33,792 bases of DNA from G713 sp034717835. Lineage in GTDB: Bacteria > Chloroflexota > Anaerolineae > B4-G1 > SLSP01. Location: positions 1 to 33,792 of the forward strand of contig JAYELZ010000220.1 of the NCBI GenBank assembly GCA_034717835.1. Reading direction: 5' to 3'. The notes under the pieces were generated by a model that worked only from the letters and a program-made list of their open reading frames with translations, ran no database searches and was not told the DNA's origin. Shown here one piece after another: positions 31,602-33,792 of the stretch (its first letter is position 1; each line of letters opens with the position of its first letter). A program made the position numbers and the translations under genes.

Positions 31602-33792
31602 ATGCGTGCCTTACAGCCCCAACTATGGCGCTTGCTAGCAAGCGTGTTGTTAATCTCGGTCTCTTGTTCACAATTTCCGATCACCCTTCCGGTGACGGAA
31701 CTGGAGGAGGAAGAGAGCATTCCGGTGACGGATGCTCCCACTCCCGCAGCGCAATTGGCGGAGATCAAGTTGCCGCCCACGGTGGTGGAATTCAAGCCGC
31801 GTGCCGGGCAAGTATCGGCTACTGAGGATACGGTAATCTCCGTGCTCTTTGACCAGCCTATGGATCAGGCCAGCGTAGAAGCGGCCTTACAGGTCACGCC
31901 AGAGGTGGAGGGCGAATTCACCTGGCGGAACGAGCGCGAATTGAGCTTTGTGCCCAAAGTTTTGGCGGCGGCTAAAGAGTATCAGGTTTCTCTGGGGACG
32001 GGTGCGCGCTCCCAACAAGGGTTGGAGTTGACCCGCGTGTTGGCTTTCTCCTTCTCCACCAGCGGGCCGTTGGAGGTGACTCGTGTCACTCCGTCCGCCG
32101 GAGCAGTGGATTTTCGCGCCGACACTCCATTGCTGATTGCTTTTAACCAACCGGTCGTGGCGCTCAATTGCACCGGACAGGTGGCCGGCAAGACGCCCGA
32201 TTGCCCCGCGCTACCTCTCAGTGGTAAACCACGCATTAGCGGCCAGGGGTTTTGGGTGAATACTTCGCTCTACCGTTTTGAACCACGTCTGGGTTGGGAC
32301 GCTGGACAACAGTATGCTCTAGAGTTAGCGCGGACGTTCACCAGCGTGGCCGGTGCCAGTTTGACCGATCCCTATCGTTGGAGTTTTACGCCTGCCAAAC
32401 CACGCATTCTCACTACCCAGCCGGGGAATGGGACGGTGGACGTTCTCCTGACTACTGGCGTGCGGGTGGATTTCAACACGCCCATGGATACAGAGGCTAC
32501 GGGCAGTGCCTTCTCTTTGGTCTCTCAGCTGGGAGAGCCGGTGCCCGGCGCATTGACCTGGGCTGACATGGGGGCCGAGTTGATCTTCACCCCCACTCAG
32601 CGGCTGGAATTAGGAACTCGCTACATGGTGATGGTAAACGAGAATGCCCGTGCCTTGACTGGTGCGTCGTTGGAGGTGCCCCTCCATTGGGCTTTCACCA
32701 CCGTGCCTTATCCTGCTATCCAGAGTATCACCCCCCAGGATGGTAGTGACGACGTGGAACTCTACCAAGCGGTGCAGATTACTTTTGAAGGTGCGCTGGA
32801 TAAGGATTCCGTTGCGGAGCAGCTGGTGATCACACCTACTCTGGCCGCCGAGGAACGCTATCTGCGCTGGGAAGGGCAGACATTACATCTTTATTGGGAC
32901 AAAGAACCTCGGACTGAATACTGTGTGGAAGTGCCGGCCGGGATTACCGATATCTACGGGCACCAGACGGGGAACGAGTGGCACTCTTGTTTCACTACCG
33001 GCGACCTGCGGCCAATTTTTGCTGCTACTACGCCGTTGGATGCCATCACCTTAGATGCTAGTGAGACGCCGGAGATTTACGTCCTCTCCCGCAATGCCAC
33101 ACTGGTCTCATTGGCGCTACGCACCATCACCCCGGATGATTTTCTGGGCTATGAGAAAATTGAAGGGCCTATCTTGCGGCAATGGAATGAGTATCTCCGT
33201 AACGAACCCAATACGGTGGAGCTCGCCCCGGTGGAGTTGACCCGTAATGGTGCGGCGCTGCCTACGGGCTATTATCAACTCTCTTGGGATTTACCCGAAG
33301 CGAGCGGGTGGCGTTCTAATCTCCGCATTGCGGTGGTGGATAGTCACCTGACGTTGAAGATGAGCACTGATGAAGCGTTGATCTGGGCTACCGATCTAGC
33401 TAGCGGGCAGCCGCTCACGGAAACTGAAGTCCGGTTACTGGATGAGGCTGGGACTCTGGTCGCGGCAGGTACTACCGACGCTGACGGCTTGGCTAAATTG
33501 CGGATCGGCCCGTTGGAATCTCTCTGGGATCGCTATTTGGCCGTGCTGGGTGAACCTGGTCAGCCCACTTTTGGCGTCTCAGTGAGCCATTGGGATGCCG
33601 GCGCGGCGCCCTGGGATTTCGATATTGACTCGCAGTACGGACACTTTGTCCCTTACAACATTTACCTCTACTCAGATCGCCCGATCTACCGGCCGGGGCA
33701 GACGGTGCGGCTGCGCGGTATTTTGCGGGCGGAGCGCGATGTCCGCTACAGTTTGCCGGATCTGGAACGCACGGTGGAGTTGAGCCTGCGCG
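31602..33792 (+). CDS. bacterial alpha-2-macroglobulin, 5' part
   Basis: A continuous frame of 730 codons that runs off the window. The start is fixed by AGGAGG five bases before ATG and a signal peptide ending at ISVSC (Cys22), a plausible though not ideal lipobox. Four SbsA/Big_5-type Ig-like units follow, each with the D/N-x-P-M/V pattern: LFDQPMDQAS (near residue 85), IAFNQPV (near 180), VDFNTPMDTEA (near 295) and ITFEGALDKDS (near 390). Near residue 697 comes YRPGQTVRLRG, the hallmark MG2 motif of macroglobulins. These large anchored proteins trap attacking proteases. The bait region and any thioester lie beyond the edge and cannot be judged. Confidence 0.9.
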   Translation, partial: MRALQPQLWRLLASVLLISVSCSQFPITLPVTELEEEESIPVTDAPTPAAQLAEIKLPPTVVEFKPRAGQVSATEDTVISVLFDQPMDQASVEAALQVTPEVEGEFTWRNERELSFVPKVLAAAKEYQVSLGTGARSQQGLELTRVLAFSFSTSGPLEVTRVTPSAGAVDFRADTPLLIAFNQPVVALNCTGQVAGKTPDCPALPLSGKPRISGQGFWVNTSLYRFEPRLGWDAGQQYALELARTFTSVAGASLTDPYRWSFTPAKPRILTTQPGNGTVDVLLTTGVRVDFNTPMDTEATGSAFSLVSQLGEPVPGALTWADMGAELIFTPTQRLELGTRYMVMVNENARALTGASLEVPLHWAFTTVPYPAIQSITPQDGSDDVELYQAVQITFEGALDKDSVAEQLVITPTLAAEERYLRWEGQTLHLYWDKEPRTEYCVEVPAGITDIYGHQTGNEWHSCFTTGDLRPIFAATTPLDAITLDASETPEIYVLSRNATLVSLALRTITPDDFLGYEKIEGPILRQWNEYLRNEPNTVELAPVELTRNGAALPTGYYQLSWDLPEASGWRSNLRIAVVDSHLTLKMSTDEALIWATDLASGQPLTETEVRLLDEAGTLVAAGTTDADGLAKLRIGPLESLWDRYLAVLGEPGQPTFGVSVSHWDAGAAPWDFDIDSQYGHFVPYNIYLYSDRPIYRPGQTVRLRGILRAERDVRYSLPDLERTVELSLR

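Overview
The window looks like a chromosomal stretch of a Chloroflexota (Anaerolineae-like) bacterium. This is an inference from gene content and style: fairly high GC in most genes, lipoproteins with EVEK-type stalks, a very large zinc-ribbon/cyclase/ATPase/TPR protein, and many short palindromic filler elements between genes. No rRNA or tRNA gene, CRISPR array or transposase was seen.

Layout. 1-5035 (minus): a sugar-uptake locus read LacI-type regulator -> lipoprotein binding protein -> two permeases, followed by the C-terminal part of a GH38 alpha-mannosidase whose 5' part is missing at a perfect 19-bp inverted repeat. The regulator has a consensus promoter with an operator in its spacer and a second operator just downstream of the predicted start. 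5210-8307 (plus): PfkB sugar kinase, a phosphodiesterase/phosphatase-superfamily enzyme and an MFS transporter. About 8310-10840: an AT-rich island with a lipoprotein serine hydrolase, a SnoaL-like protein and a truncated acetyltransferase-like gene, probably acquired. 10896-11396: a membrane HExxH protein. 11646-18116: a possible cyclic-nucleotide module, made of a histidine kinase with an N-terminal cNMP-binding domain, a divergent two-domain cyclase with ATPase and TPRs (laid out like soluble adenylyl cyclase), and a convergent overlapping HD-domain protein.

18312-23432 (minus): an Ig-like membrane protein, pth and mfd, with a perfect-length array of 26 eight-base repeats directly in front of mfd. 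23492-25246 (plus): a membrane protein of unknown function with its own promoter and a strong terminator. 25262-25708: a small heat-shock protein. 25931-27822 (minus): an ABC-F ATPase behind a long leader. The leader holds a consensus promoter, a 15-codon upstream ORF (MCGYVLFVIGRLSIS) and an intrinsic terminator. The ORF has Phe-Val-Ile at positions 7-9, as in the erythromycin-stalled ErmC leader peptide. This is the most striking feature of the window: a candidate drug-inducible attenuator for a ribosome-protection ATPase. 27944-31314 (minus): a phosphonate-type ABC transporter (phnD, phnC, phnE) with an unusually long PhnE. 31533 to the end (plus): the 5' part of a bacterial alpha-2-macroglobulin, cut by the window edge.

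Promoters, operators and hairpins were found by eye and never folded or scored by software. Family names rest on motifs and remembered family sequences, not on searches.
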